Positions 45,282 to 54,250 of a DNA stretch of 64,000 nucleotides are shown one piece after another; the stretch's first letter is position 1, and every line of letters starts with the position of its first letter. The stretch comes from Naumannella cuiyingiana (GTDB lineage Bacteria > Actinomycetota > Actinomycetes > Propionibacteriales > Propionibacteriaceae): assembly GCF_013408305.1 (NCBI RefSeq), contig NZ_JACBZS010000001.1, positions 1,984,001 to 2,048,000 on the forward strand. Direction: 5' to 3'. Position numbers and translations under genes: made by a program. The notes under the pieces were generated by a model. That model saw only the letters and a program-made list of their open reading frames with translations, was not told the origin of the DNA and did not search any database.

Positions 45282-46091
45282 TCAGACCAGGCGCCGGACG
45301 GACCGCACCGTGCCGTCGTCGTGGAGCGTGTGGTCCAGCCACCCCGCGTCCGGATCGCCCGACGCGGCGGTCATGTCCGGGCGGACCAGGATCGGCCCGG
45401 CGAGGCTCGGCGCCGTGACCTGCGCGATCCCGTCGCCGGACCACGCCAGATACTTGTGCGTGTGCCCGGCCGCGACGAGGGCAACGTTGGCGTCCCGGAT
45501 CAGCGCGGCGAGCCGGTGCCCGGGCGCCGTCGGCACGCTCAGCCAGGAGTCGTTCCCGGTGTCCTCCGGCCGGGGCCCGAGCGACTCGTGCAGGAACACC
45601 AGCTTCGGGCGCGGGTCGCCCGCGGCCAGCGCCGTCCGCTCCAGCCAGTCCCACTGCTCGGCCTCGCGCGGGGTGCCGCTGCCCAGCACCTGGGCGTTGA
45701 TCCCGATGATCGTCCACGAGCCGAGCTGCAGGCTCCGGAACGACGGCCCCCAGCGCGCCTCCCACGCGGCGACCCGCTCGGCGGTCACGAGCTTGCCGTG
45801 CCAATCGGCGGGCAGGCCCCGCCGCAGCTGATGATCACCGACATCGTGGTTGCCCGGCAGGACCAGCGTGGGTACGCCCAGGCTCGCCACCGCCGTGGCT
45901 GCCTCGGCTTGGTCGGCCTCGTCGTCGGGATCGTCGACGACGATGTCGCCGCTGACCACCACCAGCGCGGGCGGGTCGGCGCTGACCCGCTCGGCGAAGG
46001 CGGCCCAGTGCCGGCGTCCCAGCTCGGCGCGCTCCGGGCCACCGGAGGCGCCGAGGTGGGGATCGGAAACCTGCAGGATCGTCGTGCTCAC
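45282..46091 (-). CDS. calcineurin-like metallophosphoesterase
   Basis: 269 residues from a GTG that overlaps the stop of the HAD gene upstream. All metal-binding blocks are intact: DPH near the N terminus, VSGDIVVDD, LPGNHDVGDH and the C-terminal GHTHKY. It resembles class III cyclic nucleotide or glycerophosphodiester phosphodiesterases (CpdA/GpdQ group). It is the last gene of the transporter operon, which suggests that it acts on the imported phosphorylated solute or a product of it. Confidence 0.87.
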   Translation of the reverse strand: MSTTILQVSDPHLGASGGPERAELGRRHWAAFAERVSADPPALVVVSGDIVVDDPDDEADQAEAATAVASLGVPTLVLPGNHDVGDHQLRRGLPADWHGKLVTAERVAAWEARWGPSFRSLQLGSWTIIGINAQVLGSGTPREAEQWDWLERTALAAGDPRPKLVFLHESLGPRPEDTGNDSWLSVPTAPGHRLAALIRDANVALVAAGHTHKYLAWSGDGIAQVTAPSLAGPILVRPDMTAASGDPDAGWLDHTLHDDGTVRSVRRLV

Positions 46092-46933
46092 TGTGCCCCT
46101 CGAAGGGTCGGCAGCAGGTGCTCGGTCAGGAACCGGGCCACTCCGTCCTCGTCGTTGCCGGCGGTGACGCTGCGGGCCGCGGCCTTGACGTGATCGGCCG
46201 CATTGCCCATCGCCACCCCGAGCCCGGCGGCGGTGAGCAGCGGTAGATCGTTGTGCTCGTCGCCGAAGGCCACGACATCGGCGAGCCCCAGGCCGATCGA
46301 CTTGGCCCACAGCGCCGCCGCGGTCGCCTTGCTGACCCCGGCCGGCGCGACCTCGGTGACGCCACCGAGGGAGTCGGTCACGTCGTAGGCCCCGCCGAGC
46401 ACGGCGGCGGCCGGGGCCAGCAGCTCGGCCGGCTTGATCCCGGCCACGGACATCACGAGCTGGTTTGCCGTGCCGGCGGGCTCCGGCGTGACGCGGTCGG
46501 GGTGGGCGTCGCGCAGGATCGGCTCGGTCCGGGTCAGCTCGAGGAAGGCCGCGTCGCAGCCGAACTCGGTGCCCGACTCCCAGCCGAACCCGGCTCCGGG
46601 CCACTGCGCGCGCAGCCGTTCGATCGCCGTCCTGGTGTGCTCGGGGGACAGCGCCTGCTCGGCGAGCAGCGTCCCGGTGGCGGCGTCGAGCACCGCCGCG
46701 CCGTTCGACACGATCAGCGCGGTGAAGAGCTTGATCACCTCCGGACCGAGCACGGCCTCGATCAGGCGGAGGGGTCGGGCCGAGGCGACGGCGAGCGTCA
46801 GCCCCGCGTCCCGGGCCGCGGCCAGGCCGGCCACGGTCGTGTCGGTGACGGTACGCCGCGAGGTGAGCAGCGTGCCGTCCAGGTCGGTGACCAGCAGGCG
46901 GGGGCGGCGGGGGGAGAGGGCTTCAGGTGGCAC
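46088..46933 (-). CDS. HAD family (Cof-type) phosphatase
   Basis: 281 residues from the GTG at 46933, overlapping the ATPase gene by 11 bases. Motif I DLDGT at the N terminus, motif II SARP, motif III Lys within GVSKATAA, and motif IV GDEHNDLPLLTAAGLGVAMGNA. The C2-type cap points to small phosphorylated sugars or coenzymes. Sandwiched between transporter ATPase and phosphodiesterase, it probably dephosphorylates the imported compound. Confidence 0.88.
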   Translation of the reverse strand: MPPEALSPRRPRLLVTDLDGTLLTSRRTVTDTTVAGLAAARDAGLTLAVASARPLRLIEAVLGPEVIKLFTALIVSNGAAVLDAATGTLLAEQALSPEHTRTAIERLRAQWPGAGFGWESGTEFGCDAAFLELTRTEPILRDAHPDRVTPEPAGTANQLVMSVAGIKPAELLAPAAAVLGGAYDVTDSLGGVTEVAPAGVSKATAAALWAKSIGLGLADVVAFGDEHNDLPLLTAAGLGVAMGNAADHVKAAARSVTAGNDEDGVARFLTEHLLPTLRGAQ

Positions 46934-47954
46934 GTCGGGCTCCGGTTTCGGTGTCGAAGGTGTGGACCTGGTCGCGCGACGCGACCAGGGTGATCTCGTC
47001 GCCGATCGGCGCGTCGGCATCGACCCGTGCGCGCCAGAGGATCTCCCCGGCCCGCACGTGCAGAATCCGATCGGCGCCGAGCAGCTCGCAGCGCTCGAGC
47101 CGGCCGCTGACGACGAAGTCGTCCTCGGCGGCCGGGCGGGTGCCGGCCAGCCCGAAGTGCTCGGGTCGGATGCCGACCGTTTCGGCGTACCCGCCAGCAC
47201 GCTCGACATCCGGTGCCGGGTTGAGGTTCATGTTGCCGAGGAACTCGGCCACATAGGTGCTCGCCGGCCGTGCGAACACCTTGTCCGGCGGTCCCGCCTG
47301 CTCGATCCGCCCGCCCCGCATCACCACGACCGTGTCGGACATGGTCATCGCCTCGGTCTGGTCGTGGGTGACGTAGAGGATGGTCGAGCCGATGGCGCGC
47401 TGCAGGGCGACGATCTCGGTACGCAGCTCGTTGCGCAGCTTGGGATCCAGCGCGGACAGCGGCTCGTCCATCAGGAGCAGCCGCGGCCGGCGTACCAGCG
47501 CCCGACAGATGCCGACCCGCTGCCGCTGCCCACCAGACAGCTCGGCGGGCAGGCGGTTCATCAGGTGCTCGATGTGCATGATCGCGGCGACCTCGGCGGC
47601 GCGGGTACGCCGCTCCGCGGGGGCCACCTTGGCCATCTTCAGCGGGAACTCGATGTTCTTCGCCACGGTCTTGGCCGGATAGAGCCCGAAGGTCTGGAAG
47701 ACCATCGCGACATCCCGGTCGACCGGGGCCAGCCGGGTGACATCGCGATCGGCGATCAGCAGCCGGCCGGAGCTGGGCTCCTCCAGGCCGGCGACGATGC
47801 GCAGCAAGGTGGTCTTGCCGCAGCCGGACTCGCCGAGGATGGTGGTGATCCGGCCCGCGTCGGCGGTCAGCGTGATGTCATCGAGGATGCGGGGCTCGCC
47901 GGGACGAAAGGTCTTCGTCACCGATTGCACGGTCAGCGCGGCGCTCATGATCAC
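46923..47954 (-). CDS. ABC transporter ATPase, MsmK/UgpC type
   Basis: 343 residues; the GTG at 47954 overlaps the binding-protein stop (ATG 47948 is an alternative). Walker A GESGCGKT, signature LSGGQRQRVGI, Walker B LLLMDEP and the H-loop VTHDQTEA. The C-terminal MalK-like OB region (about 235-340) includes GIRPEHFGLA. Such ATPases serve CUT1 carbohydrate or glycerol-3-phosphate importers. Confidence 0.94.
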   Translation of the reverse strand: MIMSAALTVQSVTKTFRPGEPRILDDITLTADAGRITTILGESGCGKTTLLRIVAGLEEPSSGRLLIADRDVTRLAPVDRDVAMVFQTFGLYPAKTVAKNIEFPLKMAKVAPAERRTRAAEVAAIMHIEHLMNRLPAELSGGQRQRVGICRALVRRPRLLLMDEPLSALDPKLRNELRTEIVALQRAIGSTILYVTHDQTEAMTMSDTVVVMRGGRIEQAGPPDKVFARPASTYVAEFLGNMNLNPAPDVERAGGYAETVGIRPEHFGLAGTRPAAEDDFVVSGRLERCELLGADRILHVRAGEILWRARVDADAPIGDEITLVASRDQVHTFDTETGARRAT

Positions 47955-49228
47955 TGCGCCGCGAGCAGGTCGGCCGTGGCCGCCTGCAACGAAGTGACGG
48001 CCTCTGCGGCGGGGGTCTCCCGACGCAGCACGCGGAGCTGGCTGTCCACGTAGGCCTTGCTGTACTCGGCGTGCGCGCCGCCCGGCAGCGACACCCAGGG
48101 GGTGGTCTGCTGCTCGCGCACCGCGACCCAGTCGGGGTTCTTCTCGTAGACATCCGCGAGGTACGCGGGGTCGTCGGCGACCGACGGCAGCAACGGGATG
48201 GTGGCCGTGGCAGCTACCGTCCTGGTCACGGCCTCGGGGCTGAGCAGCGTCTGCAGCGCGTCGCAGACTGCCCGCTGACGCGCGGGATCCTTGGTGGTGA
48301 TCACGAAGCCGTTGGTGGAGCTGACCGCGACCTGCTTGCCCCCGTCCATCGTCGGCACCGGGGCGAGCCGGATCGAGACCTTGCCGCTGGCCTTCAGCGC
48401 CGGGTAGCCCGAGGCCGAGGTGATGATCATGCCCAGCTTGCCGGCCGCGAAGGCCTCGTTGGCCTCGGCGAAGAAGTTGGAGTAGACGGGGCTGCTGCCG
48501 TCGCCCGCCATGGTGGCGAACAGGTCAAAGGCCGCCGTGCCGCCGGGGCTGTCGATCCCGAGCGCCTTGGTCTGCGGGTCATACACCCGGCCGCCGAGCG
48601 AGGCGACATAGCCCTGGAAGTTGTAGTCGTTGCCGAAGTACGCCGTGCCGCCGGCGGCGCCGGTGGCCGCGATCGCCTTGGCGGCCTCGTGGAACTCGCT
48701 CATCGTCGTCGGCGGCTTGTCCGGATCGAGGCCGGCCTTGACGAAGAGGTCGTCGTTGTAGAACAGGGCATTCGGCGTGACGTACCACGGCACCTGGTAG
48801 CTGGTGCCGTCGACCGCGATGCCGTCGAGGACGCGGCGGTCGAGCTCGGCGCCGGACTCGGTGAGGCAGGCATCGGCGGGCTGCGCGGCGCCCGCGTCGA
48901 TCATGGTCTGGTAGGTGGCATTGGTGACCCGGACGGCGTCTGGGCCCTTGCCGGAGGCGAGGCTGACCAGGGCCTTCTGTGCGGTGTCGACATCGGTGTC
49001 GGCCGACATCTGCAAGGTGACGGGCGCCGCGGCGTTCGCGGCGTTGTAGTCGTCGAAGAGCTGCTGCAGCAGCTCACCGTTCTGGGCCGACTGGCCGGAG
49101 ACGATGATCACCGGGCTGTCGGTCGTCGAGGCCGTGCTGTCGGGGGAGGCGCAACTGGTCAGCACCAGAGCCGCGATGGTCGAGGAGGCGAGCAGGGCGA
49201 GGGCAGGGATACGGACGGAACGATTCAT
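47951..49228 (-). CDS. ABC transporter extracellular binding lipoprotein
   Basis: 425 residues from the ATG at 49228, 7 bases after AAGGAAG. Lipobox LTSC with Cys26. The rest is a family 1 sugar-binding protein: VPWYVTPNALFYNDDLFVKAGLDPDKPPTTMSEF (first part YVTPNALFYNDDLF) and a UgpB-like later half with VSSTNGFVITT and QLRVLRRE near the end. UgpB-like proteins bind glycerol-3-phosphate or glycerophosphodiesters; that is plausible here, not proven. Confidence 0.9.
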   Translation of the reverse strand: MNRSVRIPALALLASSTIAALVLTSCASPDSTASTTDSPVIIVSGQSAQNGELLQQLFDDYNAANAAAPVTLQMSADTDVDTAQKALVSLASGKGPDAVRVTNATYQTMIDAGAAQPADACLTESGAELDRRVLDGIAVDGTSYQVPWYVTPNALFYNDDLFVKAGLDPDKPPTTMSEFHEAAKAIAATGAAGGTAYFGNDYNFQGYVASLGGRVYDPQTKALGIDSPGGTAAFDLFATMAGDGSSPVYSNFFAEANEAFAAGKLGMIITSASGYPALKASGKVSIRLAPVPTMDGGKQVAVSSTNGFVITTKDPARQRAVCDALQTLLSPEAVTRTVAATATIPLLPSVADDPAYLADVYEKNPDWVAVREQQTTPWVSLPGGAHAEYSKAYVDSQLRVLRRETPAAEAVTSLQAATADLLAAQ

Positions 49229-49320
49229 GATGATCTTCCTTGTGCTGAGCGTTCGGGGGCAGGGCGAGGAGCTCGAACGGCGCTGGCCGAGCGAGTGGGG
49301 TGAGTGGTCGTCGGGGCTGG

Positions 49321-50133
49321 TCAGCCGGTCTGGCCCTTGAGGGCAAGGCCGCGGATGAACTGACGCTGGGCGATCAGGAACGCCGCGAGCAGCGGAAGTA
49401 CGGACAGGGTGGCCATCGCCATCTGGGGGCCGTAGTCGGTCACGGCATCGGAGTTGACGAAGCTGATCACGCCGAACGGGATGGTCGCCGAGGACTGGTC
49501 GGTGAGAACGAAGGATGGCCAGAAGTAGGCGTTCCAGGCGGCGGTGATGGTGAACACCCCGAGCGAGGTGATCGCGGGGCGGCTCGATGGCACGACGATC
49601 TCCAGCAGCACGGCGAGCGTACCGGCCCCGTCGATCCTGGCGGCGTCGAACATCGACTGCGGCAGCGAGACGAAGTACTGGCGGAGCAGGAAGATCGCGA
49701 AGGCGTTGCCGACGAAGGGCAGGATCAACGCGGGCAGGGTGTCGATCAGGCCGACATTGCGGAAGACCAGGTAGATCGGGATCGCGATCACCTGGAAAGG
49801 CAACAGGATGAGCAGGCCGAGCAGCCAGACCCCGACCGTCCGGCCGGCGAAGCGCAGCCGGGCGAGGGCATAGGCCGCCGGGACACAGACCACCACCTGC
49901 AGCAGGAATGTGCCGAGGCAGACGATGATCGAGTTGCGGTAGTACAGGGCCAGTGGGACCCGCTCGGCGACCTCGACGAAGTTGCCGAGGGTGAGGTTGG
50001 CCAGATAGCGGCCGGCCAGGATGTCGTCGGTCGGGGTGAACGCGCTGAGCAGCATCAGCGCGATCGGTCCCAGGACATAGACCGCGCCGAGGGCGAGCAG
50101 GCCATGACGGGCGAGTTGCGGAATGATCTTCAT
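49321..50133 (-). CDS. CUT1 ABC permease, MalG/UgpE-like
   Basis: 270 residues from the ATG at 50133, overlapping the first permease stop. Six membrane helices and the cytoplasmic EAA loop MFDAARIDGAGTLAVLLEIVVP. The N-terminal LLSAFTPTDDI segment is typical of the second permease of sugar importers. Confidence 0.92.
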   Translation of the reverse strand: MKIIPQLARHGLLALGAVYVLGPIALMLLSAFTPTDDILAGRYLANLTLGNFVEVAERVPLALYYRNSIIVCLGTFLLQVVVCVPAAYALARLRFAGRTVGVWLLGLLILLPFQVIAIPIYLVFRNVGLIDTLPALILPFVGNAFAIFLLRQYFVSLPQSMFDAARIDGAGTLAVLLEIVVPSSRPAITSLGVFTITAAWNAYFWPSFVLTDQSSATIPFGVISFVNSDAVTDYGPQMAMATLSVLPLLAAFLIAQRQFIRGLALKGQTG

Positions 50134-51011
50134 CGGACGGCCCCGGCTTCCAGGCGGCGGGCGTACCCCGTGCGTTGGACGGCGGTGACCAGGATCGACA
50201 GGGCCAGCAGCGCGAGCGACAGGACCGCGGCCCGGCCGATGTCGAAGAAGTGCACGCCGCGTGACCAGATGGCATAGGTCAGGGTGGTGGTGGAGTTCAG
50301 CGGGCCGCCCGCGGTCATCGCCGCGATCACGTCGTAGGCCTGCAGCGCCGAGCTGGCCGTGACCGCGAAGGCGAACACCGTGGTCGGGCCGAGTGCCGGC
50401 CAGGTCACGTGCCAGAACCGGCTCCAGTCGCGCGCGCCGTCGATGGCGGCGCTGTCGTACTGATCGCCCGGGACCGTGCCGAGGGCTGCGAGGTAGAGGA
50501 CGGTGATCAGCCCGAACTGGTGCCAGATGCCGACGATCGCGATCGCGCCCATCGCCAGATTCGGGTCGCCGAGCCAGTCGCGAAGGCCGAACAGCGGGCC
50601 GAGGACGGTGTCGACGACCCCGGTGTCGGGCCGGAACATCCAGCGCCAGACCGCGCTCATCGCGACGAGCGTGGTCGCCGCCGGGAGGAAGTAGACGCTG
50701 CGCCAGAAGCCCTGCCCGCGGGTGAGGCCGTTGATCGCCAGCGCGACGATCAGGCCGAGCGCGAGGGAGGGCAGGACGGTGAGCAGGCCGTAGGTGACCG
50801 TGTTGCGGATGCTGGTGACGAACTCCGGGTGCTGGAGCTCCGTGACGAAGTTGTCCAGCCCGGCGAAGGTCATCGTGCCGCCGATCAGGTTCACCCGGAA
50901 CAGGCTGAGCGCCAACACGATGATCAGCGGGGCGATCACGAACACGATGATGCCGAGCGCCGCCGGGCCGATGAGCAGCATCGGCACCACTCGATTGCGG
51001 GCGTCGCTCAC
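50130..51011 (-). CDS. CUT1 ABC permease, MalF/UgpA-like
   Basis: 293 residues from the GTG at 51011, overlapping the regulator stop. Six helices, with the EAA loop QYDSAAIDGARDWSRFWHVTWP. N-terminal LLIGPAALGIIVFVIAPL is a typical first helix. It forms the channel with the permease encoded next. Confidence 0.92.
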   Translation of the reverse strand: MSDARNRVVPMLLIGPAALGIIVFVIAPLIIVLALSLFRVNLIGGTMTFAGLDNFVTELQHPEFVTSIRNTVTYGLLTVLPSLALGLIVALAINGLTRGQGFWRSVYFLPAATTLVAMSAVWRWMFRPDTGVVDTVLGPLFGLRDWLGDPNLAMGAIAIVGIWHQFGLITVLYLAALGTVPGDQYDSAAIDGARDWSRFWHVTWPALGPTTVFAFAVTASSALQAYDVIAAMTAGGPLNSTTTLTYAIWSRGVHFFDIGRAAVLSLALLALSILVTAVQRTGYARRLEAGAVR

Positions 51012-51853
51012 AGCCCACCGCCTTCGACGAGTTCCTGGATGCGGGCCAGCGACGCGCGATGTTGTCCCGGGTTCATGTTGATCACCGAGAGCACCAGCGC
51101 GTCGGCCACCGCCAGGAAGGACAACCGCGACGCCCAGGCCTCGACCCCGGCCCCGACGACGCCGGCGCCGACAACGAGCGCATGATCGGCGAGCTCGGCG
51201 AGCGGCGTACGCACGAACGAGGTGACGCCGACGATGGTGGCGCCGGTCGCCGCCGCGTCGTGCAGCAGGTCGATGACCGGCTGGTAGGTCCCGCCGTGCA
51301 GGAAGACCAGGCAGACATCGGCCGGCCCGAGCCGCGCCGCCCGGATCCGCTGGATCTGGCTGTCGGCCGGCGCGTCTGCGGAGATGCCGAGGTGGTTCAG
51401 GCGGTAGGCGACGTCCAGGGCGACCGGCGCACTGAGCGCCGCCCCGATGGCGAGGACGTGGCGCGCCTCGGCGATCGCGGAGACCGCGGCGGACAGCGCG
51501 GCGGGGTCGACGGACTCGGCCGTCTTCCGCAGCGACTGGGAGCCGATCGTCGCGATCTTGCGCAGGGTCTCGATCGGGGTGTCGGCCGACTCGAGCGGCG
51601 TTGCGGATTCCAGGGTCGGTTCGGTGATGGCCAGCGCGATGGCGAGCTGCTGGTAGCCGGCGAAGCCGACACTGCGGGCGAAGCGGATGACGGTGGTCGC
51701 GGAGGTGTCGGCCCGGGCGGCGAGCTGTGCCGCCGTGGAGCCGATGACTGCGCGGGGGTCGGCCAGGACGATCTCGGCAACGCGCCGCTCGCTCGCCACC
51801 AACGAGCCGAGCGCCGCCTGGATGCGGGCGATGGCGGTGGGCTGTTTCGTCAC
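51008..51853 (-). CDS. MurR/RpiR family transcriptional regulator
   Basis: 281 residues from the GTG at 51853. The ATG at 51895 would place the start codon inside the large palindrome at 51893-51917, so the internal GTG is preferred; no Shine-Dalgarno is visible at either. N-terminal HTH_6 domain (TSATTVIRFARSVGFAGYQQL) and C-terminal SIS sugar-phosphate-binding domain (about 125-260) with VLAIGAALSAPVALD. SIS domains sense phosphosugars, which fits the phosphatases at the end of the operon. Confidence 0.9.
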   Translation of the reverse strand: MTKQPTAIARIQAALGSLVASERRVAEIVLADPRAVIGSTAAQLAARADTSATTVIRFARSVGFAGYQQLAIALAITEPTLESATPLESADTPIETLRKIATIGSQSLRKTAESVDPAALSAAVSAIAEARHVLAIGAALSAPVALDVAYRLNHLGISADAPADSQIQRIRAARLGPADVCLVFLHGGTYQPVIDLLHDAAATGATIVGVTSFVRTPLAELADHALVVGAGVVGAGVEAWASRLSFLAVADALVLSVINMNPGQHRASLARIQELVEGGGL

Positions 51854-51892
51854 GAGAGGAACGCTAGGGGCCCCGGGCGACTCATGTATGGC

Positions 51893-51917
51893 CATAACAT
51901 GAACGATTCATGTTATG
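51893..51917. promoter_or_regulatory. 25-base palindrome, probable RpiR operator
   Basis: Two perfect 11-base arms, CATAACATGAA and its reverse complement, surround a CGA centre. A smaller perfect palindrome TCATGACATGA follows at 51923-51933, and a CATG repeat lies at 51883. The cluster sits directly in front of the RpiR gene and is sharply AT-rich. Autoregulation of the whole operon is likely. Confidence 0.8.
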
Positions 51918-51934
51918 TATTCTCATGACATGAA

Positions 51935-52576
51935 CTAGTCGGCGACACCGTAGAGACGGTCGCCGGCATCGCCCAGGCCGGGCACGATGAAGCCCTGTTC
52001 GTTGAGCCGCTCGTCCACCGCCGCCACCACGAGCGTCGTGGGCACCTCCAGCTCGGCCAGCAGTTCGCGCATCCGGTCGATCCCCTCGGGGGCGGCAAGC
52101 AGGCAGATGCAGGTGATGTGGTCGGCCCCGCGATCAACCAGGAACCGCACCGCGGTGGCGAGCGAACCGCCGGTGGCGAGCATCGGGTCGAGCACATAGC
52201 ACTGGCGCCCGGAGAGATCGGTCGGCAGCCGCTCGGCATAGGTCACCGGCTGCAGCGTCTCCTCGTTGCGGACCATCCCGACGAAGCCGACCTCGGCGGT
52301 CGGCATCAGCCGCGACATGCCCTCCAGCATCCCGAGCCCGGCGCGCAGGATCGGCACCACCATCGGCCGGGGCTCGCGCAGGCGTACCCCGGGAGCGGCC
52401 GCCACCGGTGTCGGCACGGTGGACGGCTCGACGCGTACCTCGCGGGTGGCCTCGTAGGCCAGCAGGGTGACCAGCTCCTCGGTCAGCCGGCGAAAGGTCG
52501 GCGAGTCGGTGTCGCGGTCGCGGAGCAGGGTCAGCTTGTGTGCCACCAGCGGGTGGTCGACGACGCGGAGTTCCAC
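51935..52576 (-). CDS. upp: uracil phosphoribosyltransferase
   Basis: 213 residues from the GTG at 52576, so that the protein begins [14 protein letters not shown] like its homologues; a GTG at 52585 is possible. Uracil plus PRPP gives UMP. PRPP-binding motif [15 protein letters not shown], the [17 protein letters not shown] region, and the uracil-contacting [12 protein letters not shown] end. Pyrimidine salvage. Confidence 0.96.
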   Translation of the reverse strand: MELRVVDHPLVAHKLTLLRDRDTDSPTFRRLTEELVTLLAYEATREVRVEPSTVPTPVAAAPGVRLREPRPMVVPILRAGLGMLEGMSRLMPTAEVGFVGMVRNEETLQPVTYAERLPTDLSGRQCYVLDPMLATGGSLATAVRFLVDRGADHITCICLLAAPEGIDRMRELLAELEVPTTLVVAAVDERLNEQGFIVPGLGDAGDRLYGVAD

Positions 52577-52685
52577 AGGTGGCACTTTGGCACACGGCCG
52601 GAGAGGTCCGAGCGAACCTGCCGCATTTGCCGGTGCCGCTGGCGGTCACGATCTGTCACCATGGGGCGGTGAACGGGAGGCGGAG

Positions 52686-53321
52686 ATGAGCGATTACGAC
52701 GTCGACGACTACGAGTCGTTCGATCTGGGCCGTGCCGGTGGGTCCGGTACGCCGTCGCGCCGCGAGGCCGATGCCGCGGCCGAGGACTCCGACTTCGACG
52801 AGGACGAAGACGACGAACTGGACGACGAGCCCGAGGATGCCGAGGACGACGAGATCGATCTCGTCCTCGCGGTCTATCGGGAGGACGGCGTCGCGGTCGC
52901 CCGCGCGCTGCCGAAGGAGCTGGCCAACGATCTGGAGGAGCTGATCGTCCAGCTCCGCCGGCTGCCGGGCGATGCCGGCGCGATCGGATTCGTCTCGCTG
53001 GTGGGCGAGGTCTTCGTGATCGTCCGGGTCCGGGGTCGCATGGTGCAGACGCTCGTCTCCGACGCCGCGTCCGCGACGGAATGGCCGATCGCGCGCGACG
53101 TCGCCGACTACCTGGGCGAGTCCGACATCGACGAGGACGAGGCCGAGCCGCTCGGTGATCTTGGCCTGCTTGCCGATGTGGGAATCAGCGAACTCGATCT
53201 CGAGGGCTTCGTCGCCGAACTGGACGACGACGCAGACTCCGACGAGGTCGTTCTCGACATCGCCGACAAGCTCGGCGTCGGGCGCGAGGTGCGCCGGGTG
53301 GTCGACGCCGAGTTCGCCTGA
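52686..53321 (+). CDS. tRNA adenosine deaminase-associated protein
   Basis: 211 residues, ATG start after GGGAGG. It is strongly acidic: residues 28-55 are almost entirely Asp/Glu. The remainder (LVLAVYREDGVAVARALP, FVIVRVRG, DEVVLDIADKLGVGREVRRVVDAEF in part) matches the actinobacterial family always found next to tadA. Its role in tRNA editing is inferred from that linkage. It ends 6 bases before tadA. Confidence 0.88.
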   Translation: MSDYDVDDYESFDLGRAGGSGTPSRREADAAAEDSDFDEDEDDELDDEPEDAEDDEIDLVLAVYREDGVAVARALPKELANDLEELIVQLRRLPGDAGAIGFVSLVGEVFVIVRVRGRMVQTLVSDAASATEWPIARDVADYLGESDIDEDEAEPLGDLGLLADVGISELDLEGFVAELDDDADSDEVVLDIADKLGVGREVRRVVDAEFA

Positions 53322-53327
53322 TCATCG

Positions 53328-53783
53328 ATGGCGTCGCGCTGGGATGCCGCGATGGCGCAGGCGCTGGACCGGGCGCGGGCCGCGGCCGATCATGGTGACA
53401 TTCCGGTCGGCGCGGTCGTGCTGGACGCCGGCGGCGAGCTGATCGCCGAGGCCGGGAACGAGCGGGAGCTGACCGGTGACCCGACCGCGCATGCCGAGGT
53501 GCTCGCGCTGCGCCGGGCCGCGGCGCGGCTCGGGGAGTGGCGGCTGTCCGGCTGCACGCTCGTGGTCACGCTGGAGCCGTGCACGATGTGTGCGGGTGCG
53601 TCCGTGCTGTCCCGGGTGGCGCGGCTGGTTTTCGGCGCCTATGACCCGAAGGCGGGTGCGGTCGCGTCGCTGTTCGACGTGGTACGCGACCCGCGGCTGA
53701 ATCACCGGCCCGAGGTGATCGGCGGCGTACGGGCCCAAGAATCCGACGCCCTGCTCACCGCGTTCTTCGCCGGGCGGCGCTGA
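53328..53783 (+). CDS. tadA: tRNA-specific adenosine deaminase
   Basis: 151 residues, ATG start. It converts A34 of tRNA-Arg(ACG) to inosine; that tRNA is at 39.8 kb. Zinc-site motifs HAE (in DPTAHAEVLALR) and PCTMC (in TLEPCTMCAGA) are intact, with the catalytic Glu in HAE. Coupled with the acidic partner protein upstream. Confidence 0.96.
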   Translation: MASRWDAAMAQALDRARAAADHGDIPVGAVVLDAGGELIAEAGNERELTGDPTAHAEVLALRRAAARLGEWRLSGCTLVVTLEPCTMCAGASVLSRVARLVFGAYDPKAGAVASLFDVVRDPRLNHRPEVIGGVRAQESDALLTAFFAGRR

Positions 53784-53845
53784 CGCCGCGGATGCGGGCG
53801 CGAGCGGAGGCGCAGGCCCGCATATCGTGTGCAATCATGCTCGGC

Positions 53846-54250
53846 ATGACGCAACTGCGGATCGCCGATGTCGCGCGCCTGCTGGCCGTCAGCGACGACA
53901 CGGTACGCCGCTGGGTCGCCTCCGGCGCGCTGTCGGCCGGCGCCGACGGCGCCGGCCGCAAGGTGATCGACGGTCGCGAGCTGGCCCGGTTCGCAGGGGA
54001 GCGGGCGCCCGGCGTACCCGAACCGGTCGGGCTGACCAGTTCGGCGCGCAACCGCTTCGTCGGCCTGGTCACCAAGGTCACCCGCGACACCGTGATGGCC
54101 CAGGTCGAGCTGCAGTGCGGGCCCTACCGGGTGGTCTCCCTGATGAGCAGCGAGGCCGCGGACGAGCTCGGGCTCGAACCCGGTGTGGTCGCCACGGCGA
54201 GCATCAAGTCGACCAATGTCGTCATCGAGGTGCCGGAGGAGAAGTCATGA
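53846..54250 (+). CDS. MerR-type HTH plus TOBE/Mop molybdate-binding protein
   Basis: 134 residues from the ATG at 53846 (ATG 53837 is possible). N-terminal excisionase/MerR-like helix-turn-helix (LRIADVARLLAVSDDTVRRWVASGAL), then a single Mop domain (SARNRFVGLVTKVTRDTVMAQVEL ... ASIKSTNVVIEV). It is probably a molybdate-responsive regulator or storage protein. The stop overlaps modA by ATGA, so it leads the mod operon. Confidence 0.88.
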   Translation: MTQLRIADVARLLAVSDDTVRRWVASGALSAGADGAGRKVIDGRELARFAGERAPGVPEPVGLTSSARNRFVGLVTKVTRDTVMAQVELQCGPYRVVSLMSSEAADELGLEPGVVATASIKSTNVVIEVPEEKS

